DNA from: Agriotes lineatus
Taxonomy: Eukaryota > Arthropoda > Insecta > Coleoptera > Elateridae
Assembly: GCA_940337035.1 (NCBI GenBank)
Contig: CALNHX010003295.1
Location: forward strand, 1-64,000
Direction of reading: 5' to 3'
Length of the DNA: 64,000 nucleotides
Shown here piece by piece: positions 21,901-32,870 of the stretch. The translations under genes were made by a program, and so were the position numbers. Position 1 is the stretch's first letter. The number at the start of each line of letters is the position of its first letter. Under the pieces are notes generated by a model that was given only the letters and a program-made list of their open reading frames with translations, searched no databases and was not told the origin of the DNA.

Positions 21901-22218
21901 AAAAATACCTATTAATAAATACTAAGTCAATAGTATCCCTCACAGTATTTATTTAATATCCTTAAAAATAGTTATAACATTTATGACAGATGCTAATTAT
22001 ACTCGGTTCGCATTTTTTTTTTTTTTTTACAATAGGGGACTGTTTTGTACGTGTAAATATGGCTTCTTCTACTGTGAAGCTGGCTGGCCAGTTAAAGTGA
22101 AATTCTACAGTACCTTCAGAAATTGTCTAACCTTTTTGAATGGTCATTATCTTGGCACCATTTATTTTAACTATTTGATGTTGGCTACACGTGCAGTGTT
22201 ATACAACTTATGAAAAAT

Positions 22219-25200
22219 ATGTTGGTGGCACTGTAAGTCTATGTCAAATTCGAGGTTAGAAGGTTAGGGTTTGTGCCAGTTTGTGTCAAAACTGATGCAA
22301 AACCTAACCTGCTAACCTCGAATTTGAATAATATGTTGGTGGCACTGTAAGTCTATGTCAAATTCGAGGTTAGAAGGTTAGGTTTTGCGTCGGTTTTGAC
22401 ACAAACTGACGCAAAACCTAACCTGCTAACCTCGAATTTGAATAATATGTTGGTGGTACTGTAAGTCTATGTCAAATTTGAGGTTTACAAGTTAGGAGCT
22501 GGTGCTCAGGAGGATGCTGAGAGTATCATGTGTCAACAAGGTTTCTAATGATGAAGTGCTACGCCGGATGAATAGAGTCAGAGAAATTACTAGAACCACA
22601 AAAACCCGAAAATTAGAATATCTAGGACACGTTCTTAGAGGAGATAGGTATAACGTCCTTAAACTGATAATTCAGGCAAGATCAAAGGCAAAAGAACTGT
22701 CGGCAGAAGAAAAATCTCTTGGCTTTGGAACTTGAGGGAGTGGTTCGGTTGCACATCTACAGAACTCTTCAGATAAGCAATTGATAAGTCCGGGTAGTGA
22801 TGATGATTTCCAATCTCCGATATCAGTGGAACTTCAAGAAGAAGAAGAGGTTAGGTTTTCCGTCAGTTTTAACACAAACTGACGCAAAACCTAACCTGCT
22901 AACCCCGACTTGAATGATATGTTGGTGCCACTGTAAGTCTATGTCAAATTCGAGGTTAGCAGGTTAGGTTTTGCGTCAATTTGTGTCACAACTGACGCAA
23001 AACCTAACCTGATAACTTCGAATTTGAATAATATGTTGGTGCCACTGTAAGTCTATGTCAAATTCGAGGTTAACAGGTTAGGTTTTGCGTCAATTTGTGT
23101 CAAAACTGACGCAAAACCTAACCTGATAACTTCGAATTTGAATAATATGTTGGTGGCACTGTAAGTCTATGTCACATTCGAGGTTAGCAGGTTAGGGTTT
23201 GTGCCAGTTTGTGTCAAAACTGACGCAAATCCTAACCTGATAACTTCGAATTTGAATAATATGTTGGTTCCACTGTAAGTCTATGTCAAATTCGAGGTTA
23301 GCAGGTTAGGTTTTCCGTTGGTTTTGACACAAACTGACGCAAAACCTAAACTGCTAATCCCGACTTAAATCATATGTTGGTGCGCTGTAAGTCTATGTCA
23401 AATTCGAGGTTAGCAGGTTGTTTTGCGTCAATTTGTGTCAAAACTGACGCAAAACCTAACCTGATAACTTCGAATTTGAATAATATGTTGGTGGCACTGT
23501 AAGTCTATGTCACATTCGAGGTTAGCAGGTTAGGGTTTGTGCCAGTTTGTGTCAAAACTGACGCAAAACCTAACCTGATAACTTCGAATTTGAATAATAT
23601 GTTGGTTCCACTGTAAGTCTATGTCAAATTCGAGGTTAGCAGGTTAGGTTTTCCGTTGGTTTTGACACAAACTGACGCAAAACCTAAACTGCTAATCCCG
23701 ACTTAAATCATATGTTGGTGCGCTGTAAGTCTATGTCAAATTCGAGGTTAACAGGTTAGGTTTTGCGTCAATTTGTGTCAAAACTGACGCAAAACCTAAC
23801 CTGATAACTTCGAATTTGAATAACATGTTGGTGCCACTGTAAGTCTATGTCACATTCGAGGTTAACAGGTTAGGTTTTGCGTCAATTTGTGTCAAAACTG
23901 ACGCAAAACCTAACCTGATAACTTCGAATTTGAATAATATGTTGGTGCCACTGTAAGTCTATGTCACATTCGAGGTTAGCAGGTTAGGGTTTGTGCCAGT
24001 TTGTGTCAAAACTGACGCAAAACCTAACCTGATAACTTCGAATTTGAATAATATGTTGGTTCCACTGTAAGTCTATGTCAAATTCGAGGTTAGCAGGTTA
24101 GGTTTTCCGTTGGTTTTGACACAAACTGACGCAAAACCTAAACTGCTAATCCCGACTTAAATCATATGTTGGTGCGCTGTAAGTCTATGTCAAATTCGAG
24201 GTTAGCAGGTTGTTTTGCGTCAATTTGTGTCAAAACTGACGCAAAACCTAACCTGATAACTTCGAATTTGAATAATATGTTGGTGGCACTTTAAGTCTAT
24301 GTCACATTCGAGGTTAGCAGGTTAGGGTTTGTGCCAGTTTGTGTCAAAACTGACGCAAAACCTAACCTGATAACTTCGAATTTGAATAATATGTTGGTTC
24401 CACTGTAAGTCTATGTCAAATTCGAGGTTAGCAGGTTAGGTTTTCCGTTGGTTTTGACACAAACTGACGCAAAACCTAAACTGCTAATCCCGACTTAAAT
24501 CATATGTTGGTGCGCTGTAAGTCTATGTCAAATTCGAGGTTAGCAGGTTGTTTTGCGTCAATTTGTGTCAAAACTGACGCAAAACCTAACCTGATAACTT
24601 CGAATTTGAATAATATGTTGGTGCCACTGTAAGTCTATGTCACATTCGAGGTTAGCAGGTTAGGGTTTGTGCCAGTTTGTGTCAAAACTGACGCAAAACC
24701 TAACCTGATAACTTCGAATTTGAATAATATGTTGGTTCCACTGTAAGTCTATGTCAAATTCGAGGTTAGCAGGTTAGGTTTTCCGTTGGTTTTGACACAA
24801 ACTGACGCAAAACCTAAACTGCTAATCCCGACTTAAATCATATGTTGGTGCGCTGTAAGTCTATGTCAAATTCGAGGTTAGCAGGTTGTTTTGCGTCAAT
24901 TTGTGTCAAAACTGACGCAAAACCTAACCTGATAACTTCGAATTTGAATAATATGTTGGTGGCACTGTAAGTCTATGTCACATTCGAGGTTAGCAGGTTA
25001 GGGTTTGTGCCAGTTTGTGTCAAAACTGACGCAAAACCTAACCTGATAACTTCGAATTTGAATAATATGTTGGTTCCACTGTAAGTCTATGTCAAATTCG
25101 AGGTTAGCAGGTTAGGTTTTCCGTTGGTTTTGACACAAACTGACGCAAAACCTAAACTGCTAATCCCGACTTAAATCATATGTTGGTGCGCTGTAAGTCT

Positions 25201-26377
25201 ATGTCAAATTCGAGGTTAGCAGGTTGTTTTGCGTCAATTTGTGTCAAAACTGACGCAAAACCTAACCTGATAACTTCGAATTTGAATAATATGTTGGTGG
25301 CACTGTAAGTCTATGTCACATTCGAGGTTAGCAGGTTAGGGTTTGTGCCAGTTTGTGTCAAAACTGACGCAAAACCTAACCTGATAACTTCGAATTTGAA
25401 TAATATGTTGGTTCCACTGTAAGTCTATGTCAAATTCGAGGTTAGCAGGTTAGGTTTTCCGTTGGTTTTGACACAAACTGACGCAAAACCTAAACTGCTA
25501 ATCCCGACTTAAATCATATGTTGGTGCGCTGTAAGTCTATGTTAAATTCGAGGTTAGCAGGTTAGGTTTTGCGTCAATTTGTGTCAAAACTGACGCAAAA
25601 CCTAACCTGATAACTTCGAATTTGAATAATATGTTGGTGCCACTGTAAGTCTATGTCAAATTCGAGGTTAGCAGGTTAGGTTTTCCGTTGGTTTTGACAC
25701 AAACTGACTCAAAACCTAAATTGCTAATCCCGACTTAAATGATATGTTGGTGCGCTGTAAGTCTATGTCAAATTCGAGGTTAGCAGGTTAGGTTTCGCGT
25801 CAATTTGTGTCAAAACTGACGCAAAACCTAACCTGATAACTTCGAATTTGAATAATATGTTGGTGGCACTGTAAGTCTATGTCAAATTCGAGGTCATCAG
25901 GTTAGGTTTTCCGTCGGTTTTGACACAGGCTGACGCAAAATCTAATCTGCTAACCTTGAATTTGAATAATATGTTGGTGACGCTGTAAGTTTCTATCAAA
26001 TTCGAGGTTATCAGGTTAGGTTTTCCGTTAGTTTTAACACAAACTGACGGAAAACGTAACCTGCTAACCTTGAATTTTAATAATATGTTGGTGACACTGT
26101 AAGTCTGTATCAAATTCGAGGTTATCAGGCTAGGTTTTCCGTCGGTTTTGACACAAATGACGCAAAATATAACCTGCTAACCTTGAATTTGAATAATATG
26201 TTGGTGACAATGTAAGTCTATGTCAAATTCGAGGTTATCAGGTTAGGTTTTCCATCGGTTTTGACACCAACTGACGCAAACTAACCTGCTAATCTCGAAT
26301 TTGAATATGTTGGTGACACTGTAAGTCTGTCAAATTCGACTCGAATTTGACATAGACTTACAGTGCCATTAACATAC
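22219..26377. repeat. 4.2-kb satellite array derived from a palindromic MITE
   Basis: Monomers of about 113-117 bp start ATGTTGGTGGCACTGTAAG, run through GAGGTTAGCAGGTTAGG, a TTTTGCGTCA...TGACGCAAAA hairpin core and CCTAACCTG, and end TCGAATTTGAATAAT. Each monomer equals the dispersed MITE (complete at 49009-49149) without its right terminus. The array closes at 26335-26377 with the missing right end (TTTGACATAGACTTACAGTG...). Three monomer types (GGTGCGCTG, GGTGGCACTG/TCACATTCG, GGTTCCACTG/TTCCGTTGG) form a trimer of exactly 338 bp: the GTGCGCTG marker lies at 23381, 23719, 24173, 24511, 24849, 25187 and 25525. ORFs inside are repeat shadows. Confidence 0.9.
22497..22853 (+). mobile_element. 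RTE-like LINE 3' end inserted in the satellite
   Basis: The ORF at 22502-22735 reads RRMLRVSCVNKVSNDEVLRR and then TKTRKLEYLGHVLRG, the very C-terminal domain of RTE-type (and related) LINE ORF2 proteins, which ends in a WL-NLR-WFG motif visible here after a frameshift. The 3' UTR ends in GAAGAAGAAGAGG, the short AAG-type tail usual for these elements. The copy is strongly 5'-truncated. Confidence 0.8.
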
Positions 26378-26380
26378 CGA

Positions 26381-26626
26381 TGGGGCCACAATTATATATA
26401 ACAGCAATAAGATAACATGAACAAGAAAATAACACGTATTGCTTGAGTAAGAGATAAACATAGTAGTAAATATTCGAGTAGGCATAACGCTTATTTTAAT
26501 TATGACCGATGTCAACCACACATGCTTACTAAAATATATTTTTTCGTATGGTCATCTCTTTCTTACTCAAGCATTCTATTTTGTTGTTCATGTTATCTCA
26601 TTGCTGTTATATATAATTATGGCCCA
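26381..26626. mobile_element. MITE with 75-bp inverted arms (ATAACAGCAATRAGATAACATG)
   Basis: Left arm TGGGGCCACAATTATATATA... and right arm ...TATATAATTATGGCCCA are inverted copies that include GATAACATGAACAA and GCTTGAGTAAG. It abuts the end of the satellite directly. A partial copy lies near 21112. No coding. Confidence 0.75.
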
Positions 26627-26639
26627 ATCTGTATAATTC

Positions 26640-26700
26640 AACTTCGAAGTTAGCAGGTTAGGTTTTGTGTCAACTGACTGGTGCCACCAACATATTCATA
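26640..26700. repeat. Half copy of the satellite-related MITE
   Basis: TTCGAAGTTAGCAGGTTAGG joined to CTGGTGCCACCAACATATTC: the left interior and right terminus are joined with the middle missing. Confidence 0.6.
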
Positions 26701-26961
26701 CGTTTGAATTTCCATGGACTTCATTCACTCTTTCCAGTTGAATCTGTGTTAGGTCTCAACAATCAACTTTAAAATAGCCATATTTTTTTCTGATACTATT
26801 ACATGTTTCATTGTTGTCTTCTAAATTATTTCGACTCTTATGGTTGTTTAAAAGCTCAGATACCACTTTCCAAATAGACTTAGTTATTTTATTACTTACA
26901 GTTTTGTCACAATTCTATATTTTTGATACATATGAATTTGTATTGTTTAAAATACCTAATT

Positions 26962-27150
26962 TGTCAGGCTTGGTAACTCACTGGTTAAGCATTGCACTAC
27001 TGATCTAAAGGTCACCAGTTCGATCCCCGGTCCTGTGAGGTTTTTAAAAATAAAAAACATGCGAATGTAAACCTCTCCAGAATGCCATCATTCGGAAGTG
27101 ATGTAAAGCCGTCGGTCCCATATTAACACGATATGTAGTATTAATTTTTA
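26962..27150 (+). mobile_element. tRNA-derived SINE
   Basis: The head 26964-27034 has an A-box-like TGGTAACTCACTGGTTAAGC and a B-box AGTTCGATCCCCGG. The cloverleaf is imperfect. The body contains CCATCATTCGGAAGTGATGT and AAAGCCGTCGGTCCC, a motif I associate with widespread insect SINEs. Orientation is plus, within the large intron. The stretch 27178-27270 has one arm of a MITE complete at 42148-42285 (AATGCAGAATC). Confidence 0.7.
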
Positions 27151-27616
27151 CTTATCACATCATATGCTTCTAAATCAGTCAAATCATTGGGAAAAATGCA
27201 GAATCTGAGGCCAATTCTCCTGCTGCTGCTGATATTCATTATTATCGGGTTTCTCAAGTAACCTTAACTACAATTAGGAGGAAAACAAGTAAAAGTAGGG
27301 AATTTTCAATTGGGAAATATCAATGTTTGATTTGGTTAGAGAAATTAGGTGGAATGTTTTTACGCTTAGTTTCCCAAGTTAGAAATCCAGTTTCCTTTGA
27401 TTAATTTATTGCAGCGTTACCAAAAGTCACACCCAAAGTGACAATCCTTAAGCTTTAATTTTCTTAAGTGGATAAAACGCAACTAAAACACGAATGCAAT
27501 ACGTTTTATCCAACAACTCAATAAATATCTAAAAAAACATAAGTTTTATATTGACAGCCATGAAAAGTCATAGAGACAATTTGGAAAATACCGAAAGATC
27601 AAATGTTATACGTTTG

Positions 27617-27753
27617 GCAGTACTGAAGTGTATTGTCAGTCTATGTCAAATTCGAGAGGTTAATAGGTTAAGTTTTGTTTGTTATGTGACACAGATTGAC
27701 GCAAAACTTAACCTACAAATTTCGAATTTGGCATAGCTTGACAGTGCTACCAA
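27617..27753. repeat. Dispersed copy of the satellite-related MITE
   Basis: GTCAGTCTATGTCAAATTCG on the left mirrors CGAATTTGGCATAGCTTGAC on the right around a TTGACGCAAAA core. It is diverged from the satellite monomers but keeps both ends. Confidence 0.75.
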
Positions 27754-27942
27754 TAATGCAGTAGTAAGTGACATGGTTTTATCCCACTAGTGGAATAAAG
27801 TAATTTCATTATTCGACTAGTGGATAAAGTGGTACTTTAGACGGTTCATAAGTGTGGATAAAACTTCAATTATAAGGTGATTGTGGATAAAATAATAATT
27901 CCCTATAAGTGTGAGCTGGATGAGACTGGGTACTGGTATGTA

Positions 27943-29536
27943 CAGGATGGGCCAAAGTAGACGCTTTCTTATGGAAACTCATGTTCCTGTCAAAGATAGA
28001 AAAATTTTGACCAACATCTCCCGAGCTCAAATTTTATGAAAAAGTTACTGGTGCAAACAGAATTTTGCTATCGTAAACCGTTAGGCCGCTAGGGGGCGTT
28101 TTTCAAAATTCGTCGATTTCTTTAAACCCTTCTAGCTTTTTTGTTTTTAGTAATAATTGACTTCTGTAAAAACTTTCTCATAGCAGTTTTTAGTGTAGAA
28201 TAGGCTGGTGAATTTTGTTTTAATACAGGGTGATTCGTAAATTTGCTGCAACAAAAATTTTCTTATTTTTTATGGAACACCCGGTATATTTATACATTTT
28301 TTTGTAGTCCTTAAAATTCTCTATTCAAAAATATATAATACTATATGTCCAAATTTAGCATGTTACGGTGTATTTGGCTTTAAGTTAAATAAACTAAAAA
28401 TATCAAGTAGCCATTGTGTCATAGCGCCGCATGACCATTGTTTTAAACCAACAGTAGCAATATTTATGAGGAAAACAAAGTTGGCCGCTGTCAAATTAGT
28501 CAAATAGCTTTTGAATTTGAACATAATCTGGTTTTTTGTCCGTGTCTATTTAAATTTCCACCTTCCAACAAGATGGTGCACCGCCTCATAATTGAAGAGT
28601 TACAACTAATTACTTAAAAGTGCAGTTTTGTGAAGAGTGGATAGGGAACCAAGGACCAATCGCTTGGCCAGTGAAGTCCCCCATATGACACCCCTAGACT
28701 GCTATTTTTGGGGAAAAATTAAAGATTTGACATATAGACAACCGATTACATCAAGAGAATTGCAAGAGGAAGCAGTGCAAAATGCATTTGCTACAATTTT
28801 TAACATTGAGCTAAGAAATGCTGCAAATGCTGTCAAACAACGGTGCCGCTTGTGTATTAATCAGAACGGTGCCCAGTTTGAACATATGTTATAAAAGGAC
28901 ATATCGTTGGGTGGTAATATGTTTTATTAATTTTGTTATTTGTTCTAAATGTTTGTAACCCTATATGCTTTTTGTTTTTTCTTATTTAGTTAGCGCCAAC
29001 TTTGTTTTGCTCATAAACATTGCAAATGTTGGTTTAAAACAATGGTCATGCGGCGCTATGACACAATGGCTACTTGATATTTTTAGTTTATTTAACTTAA
29101 AACCAAAAACACCGTAAAATGCTAACTTTAGACATATAGCATTATATATTTTTGAAAAGAGAATTTTAAGGACTACAAAAAAATGTATAAATATACCGGG
29201 TGTTCCATAGGAAATAAGAAAATTTTTGTTGCAACAAATTTACGAATCACCCTGTATTAAAACAAAATTTACCAGCCTATTCTACACCAAAAACTGCTAT
29301 GAGAAAGTTTTTACAGAAATCAATTATTACTAAAAACAAAAAGCTAGAAGGGTTTAAAGAAATCGACGAATTTTGAAAAACGCCCCCTAGCGGCCTAACG
29401 GTTTATGATAGCAAAATTCTGTTTGCACCAGTAACTTTTTCATAAAATTTGAGCTCGGGAGACGTTGGTCAAAATTTTTCTATATCTGACAGGAACATGA
29501 GTTTCCATAAGAAAGCGTCTACTTTGGCCCACCCTG
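27943..29536 (+). mobile_element. Nested mariner-like elements: outer hairpin, inner transposon
   Basis: Outer arms 27943-28223 and 29257-29536 (CAGGATGGGCCAAAGTAGACGC / inverse) are flanked by TA. The inner element 28226-29254 starts CAGGGTGATTCG and ends CGAATCACCCTG, is flanked by TA, and has its own arms of about 270 bp. The inner insertion lies exactly where the outer arms meet, in TTTTAATA...TATTAAAA. The inner spacer encodes the transposase remnant listed separately. Confidence 0.8.
28560..28894 (+). pseudogene. Tc1/mariner-type transposase, C-terminal half
   Basis: Across frameshifts: FQQDGAPPH near 28564 (second catalytic Asp block), then a PHMTPLDCYFWGKIKD block (third acidic position region) and RELQEEAVQNAF, and a terminal CRLCINQNGAQFEHML with stop. 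The N-terminal half with the DNA-binding domain and first Asp is absent. It belongs to the inner element of the nested pair; the outer arms have no coding. Confidence 0.85.
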
Positions 29537-29539
29537 TAC

Positions 29540-30146
29540 ACAGTGGGTCGTTCACATTCACATATAAAGTAATTGCAATTGTTTTTACATATAGGGCCGT
29601 AAATTGACCTTTGATTTATAGAGAACTGGAGTGAAATTAAAACTGGAAAATATTAGCCTTTTTGGTATGACCGAAAAGTTACACTATACAAGATGAGTTT
29701 TTATCTTGCACCGAGCTCTCGGGAACTATAAAATAAATTAGGAACTGAATGTTTTTAATTTCAATGCCTGCTCGATAGCGAAAGTTTTGGGACACTCGTT
29801 AGCTTTATATGAAATCCCACATATGGGAGAAGAAGCATCTCCTTTTACATAATGTACCGTTTGTCTGGTGTATAAAGCAAAGTTGCATTTTATTAAATTG
29901 GCCAAATTCATATTTTGTATTTCACCTGGAAAAAATTTCAGCAAGAATTTAACATTATTAAACATTAGTGTGATACATTTCATAAATGGTTAATATACAC
30001 CTAAAAGACACTAATTTAAACCCAGACGTCATTAATATGCTAATAACTTATAATCTGTCAACAAGTTGTTATCTAGTTAACATTTTAATGACATCTTCAT
30101 GGAACAGCTTAGCTTATTAATTACAGTTCTTATCATTGCCTGTGGC
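29540..30146. other. Intron sequence without recognised features
   Basis: AT-rich intron between the nested mariner pair and the duplicated block. The ORF at 29738-29983 (minus) has no recognisable motif. Confidence 0.4.
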
Positions 30147-30455
30147 TTGTGTTACTTCACATGTCCTCTTTCAACAAATTCAACAAGATTTATTTAAATA
30201 TGTGAATGATGCGCCAACACAAATATTAAAAATTAACAATTTTTTCATCTTTAATTTGAAATTTAATTTCATAGTGAGCATGCGATACATATCTCCTATG
30301 AAAGTTAGTTGGAATCTTGCAAACAATCGATTATTTTGCGTTTTTCACATCCAGGCAGGGTTTTTTTGTTAAAAAATTTCAAAATAAACGGCGCCATAAA
30401 TACATTTGATATGCTTTCATTAGAACACGATTTGATTTTTATAATGATATTACAG

Positions 30456-31009
30456 GTTGAAGAGGTCATCGACGAGAAAATGGTGAGAGGAGTTCGTCAT
30501 TATTTGATACGTTGGAAAGGCTATGAGCCAGAAAGTGACACCTGGGAGCCCGAGTCGACTCTCAAATGCCCGGAGCTAATTAAAAAGTTTAGAGATAAGG
30601 CCGGCGAAGAAAACGGAGCTGAGCCAGCTAAGAAGAACAAGAAAAGCGAAAAGGCAAAACCCAAGAGGGAAAAGAAGGCGGTTAAAAAAGAATCCAAAGA
30701 TCCGGAGGTTAATTGGGAATCAGATGACGAGTTCGAAGTGGGCAGTATTTTGGACGTGTATTTCAAGAAGAACGGCAAGCGCGAATTTCTGGTTTCCTGG
30801 AAGGGCTACTCCCATACTCAGGACAGTTGGGAGCCCGAGGAGAATTTGGATTGCACTGATCTCATTAAAAAGTTCATGAGCAAGGTCGAGTCGGCTAAGA
30901 ACGTGGGGCTAAAGGAACTTCGTCTTCATCGCACTCCAACTGAACGTTTTACCCTGAGTATGGCAGGCAGTGGAAGAAGACTAAGCCGTCGATTCGACAA
31001 GAAACAACG
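30456..31009 (+). CDS. Double-chromodomain gene, chromodomain exon (copy 2)
   Basis: Opens after TGATATTACAG in phase 0. Residues 1-48 form chromodomain 1 (RWKGYEPESDTWEPE; cage W20 and Y23), 49-91 a Lys/Glu linker, and about 92-141 chromodomain 2 (FEVGSILDV, SWKGYSHTQDSWEPEEN; cage F93, W115, Y118). The second domain is a true chromodomain, not a chromoshadow domain, so this is not a classical HP1. The tail has a TPTERF stretch and GRRLSRRFDKKQR, ending CG|GTTAGT. The two domains suggest binding of two methylated histone tails or of dimers in heterochromatin; the exact partner is not known. The first cage residue of domain 1 comes from the preceding exon. Copy 1 lacks the TPTERF part. Confidence 0.85.
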
Positions 31010-31063
31010 GTTAGTATTATTTGATTTTTGAAATGTTAATCTTAGTGGCTGTTTGTTTTCTAG

Positions 31064-31088
31064 GGTCCAATACCACGAAGCGGAATAA
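31064..31088 (+). CDS. Double-chromodomain gene, last coding exon
   Basis: The acceptor TTTGTTTTCTAG is followed by 25 nt that complete an Arg codon and add VQYHEAE before TAA. The donor GTTAGT at 31010 and this acceptor are 54 bp apart, a typical insect mini-intron. In copy 1 the exon is out of use because a stop precedes the donor. Confidence 0.65.
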
Positions 31089-32127
31089 TTGCAAAAGATA
31101 TTCAAGTTTCTTAAAGGTACTAGTACAATCGTGGTACTGATTTGGTTTAGGTATAGTGATTATTATTGTTGCGTCTTATGAAATGACTTAACAATTTATA
31201 AACGCTGGATTTGAGTTAAACTTTTGTTTGGCAAATTACATTGAAGTGCGACTATAGGGTGTCGGGGGTTTTTCAACTGCAGCCATTTTTATGAATGAAT
31301 ACGTTGAAACTGTAAATAGCAGAATTACCATTAAAATGAGTAATTTTTATTATACAAGGTTATGTGTGTTAGTTTCAAAAATCTACAACTCTGAAAGTTG
31401 CGCTTCAATCAAAACCGAAGTACAAAAGTGTTTGTTTGAATATGTGCAAAAATTAATGTAAAAAATGATGAGTCTCCACTATAGCGCTGTTATTTAGTTA
31501 TTATAAAAATGGAAGTTTTATCATTTCCTACCAGTTTACCTAAAGTTGTTTTTCTTTCAGTGACGTATAATTTATATATTTTTTACCACCTTATTCTGTA
31601 TGGTACCTTCCAAACATTTTGTGTTGCAGTAAAAAAACAAAACTATAAGTGAAATGTCGATAATAATTTTCAAAAGTTCATATGCAATAAAACGTACCTA
31701 TAAGGTACTATAAGCTTAAGGTGGTGAAAACATTTAGCATACTATAGATGTGTATGCCTAATTTTAGTGTCTTAATGTTGCTTTCAAGCTAATTTTTCAG
31801 TTAATAACATACAATACAATGTGTCATATTCTATTCGAGTATTTCGCGATACTCTCTAGTTTGCTTACATCTAAATATTATAGCTAGAGCACAAAACTGC
31901 ATAAACTAGTATAAGACTTCCAAATTTATACAGTGCTCTGTAGAAATAAAATTATGTTGTACAACCACATCATTGTTTTCTATATTCTAATGTAGAATAT
32001 AATATATTACATATTTTGTGAATGTGTAGAATTTAGATTTTGTTTATGTATCTATCATACTTTTCTATGTGAATATCATACTGTATTATCGCAACATTTG
32101 AGAAAAATAAATTTATAGAAAGGTGGC

Positions 32128-32400
32128 TGATGTAGTGTCCAAAGTAGAAAATGATTTGAAAGTACAGTGAAATCTCTCATAAGCAGACACCGTGGTGCCA
32201 CGATTTTTGTCCGCTTAATGGAGGTGTCCTCTTGTAAGAAATGCTTTAATTTTCAATATTTTTTGTTTAATTTTTATTTGAATATAGAACGACAAAGAAT
32301 ACATACAGTTCTACGTTTGCTTTTCATTATGACGCTACTGTAAAAAAGTAACTTTAGTACATCATATGTAATGAAGAAAACCTACCTGCTTTAAATCAAA
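32128..32400. other. Remnant of a pogo-like terminus inside LINE sequence
   Basis: CAGTGAAATCTCTCATAAGC at about 32164 resembles the start of Tigger/pogo inverted repeats, and a second related block follows (GTCCGCTTAATGGAGGTGTCC). No transposase is present. Flanking words can be read as LINE ORF1. Confidence 0.3.
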
Positions 32401-32870
32401 AGGCAATCTGCAAGCATATTCCATGTGACGAGTATTCTAACCACAAAAGTGATGAAAATCAAATCAGCGATATTGTGGAAATAAAATTAAGCCTAAAATA
32501 CATTTCTTTAGAACGCAATTATCAAGTTTTAAGGGAAAAACTGGAGAAATTTGAGAAAAAAATCGCTGAAGTTAATAAGGTACAAAGTCCAAGATTGTCA
32601 AAAATCTCAAATACAAAGAATTTGAAAAAGCAACCGGCAACATTACCAAGCCGCGTGCGTCAAAAATCAGCTGTTTTTGAGGCCGCTATTAACGCAAGTG
32701 CAAACACAAGTGGGCAAAATCTGAAAACGCCATCCGGCAGCCGACGTAAATCAGCTGATATTGACATTTCAGAAGTTTCAAAAACAAAACAAGACGATTA
32801 TGACATGTTTTCATCAGTACTGAATCTCAAGAGGAACTTTATACAAATAATGCCAGTAAGGGCTCAAATA
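32400..32870 (+). pseudogene. LINE ORF1, 5' part
   Basis: The open frame includes a coiled coil (SLERNYQVLREKLEKFEKKI) and a basic, Ser-rich region (SRRKSADIDISE), as in nucleic-acid-binding ORF1 proteins of Jockey/CR1-type LINEs. It stops at the left end of the DNA transposon at 32872; the downstream part resumes at 35361 in another frame. A transposon insertion therefore splits it. Confidence 0.6.

Larger units (their letters stand above)
30147..32127 (+). repeat. Segmental duplicate, copy 2
   Basis: Partner of 2186-4087. It contains the end of the large intron, the chromodomain exon, the last short exon and a 3' UTR of about 1 kb ending soon after AATAAA at 32106-32111. It carries an extra 60-70 bp near 31780-31850 that copy 1 lacks. 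Confidence 0.85.

Noticed and set aside
25877..26113. ORF of 78 codons in the satellite
   Set aside because: It translates two repeat monomers in tandem; the same words recur with every unit.
22219..26377. CRISPR-like array of regular direct repeats
   Set aside because: There are no unique spacers; the whole 113-117 bp unit repeats, and the unit is a MITE-derived satellite in a eukaryotic genome.
26962..27034. Functional tRNA gene
   Set aside because: A and B boxes are present, but the stems do not pair and a SINE body follows.
30521..30778. Minus-strand ORF over the chromodomain exon
   Set aside because: Antisense shadow of the Lys/Glu linker.
30456..31009. Classical HP1 with a chromoshadow domain
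   Set aside because: The second domain has the WKGY, DSWEPE-NL and aromatic-cage residues of a true chromodomain, not the chromoshadow pattern.
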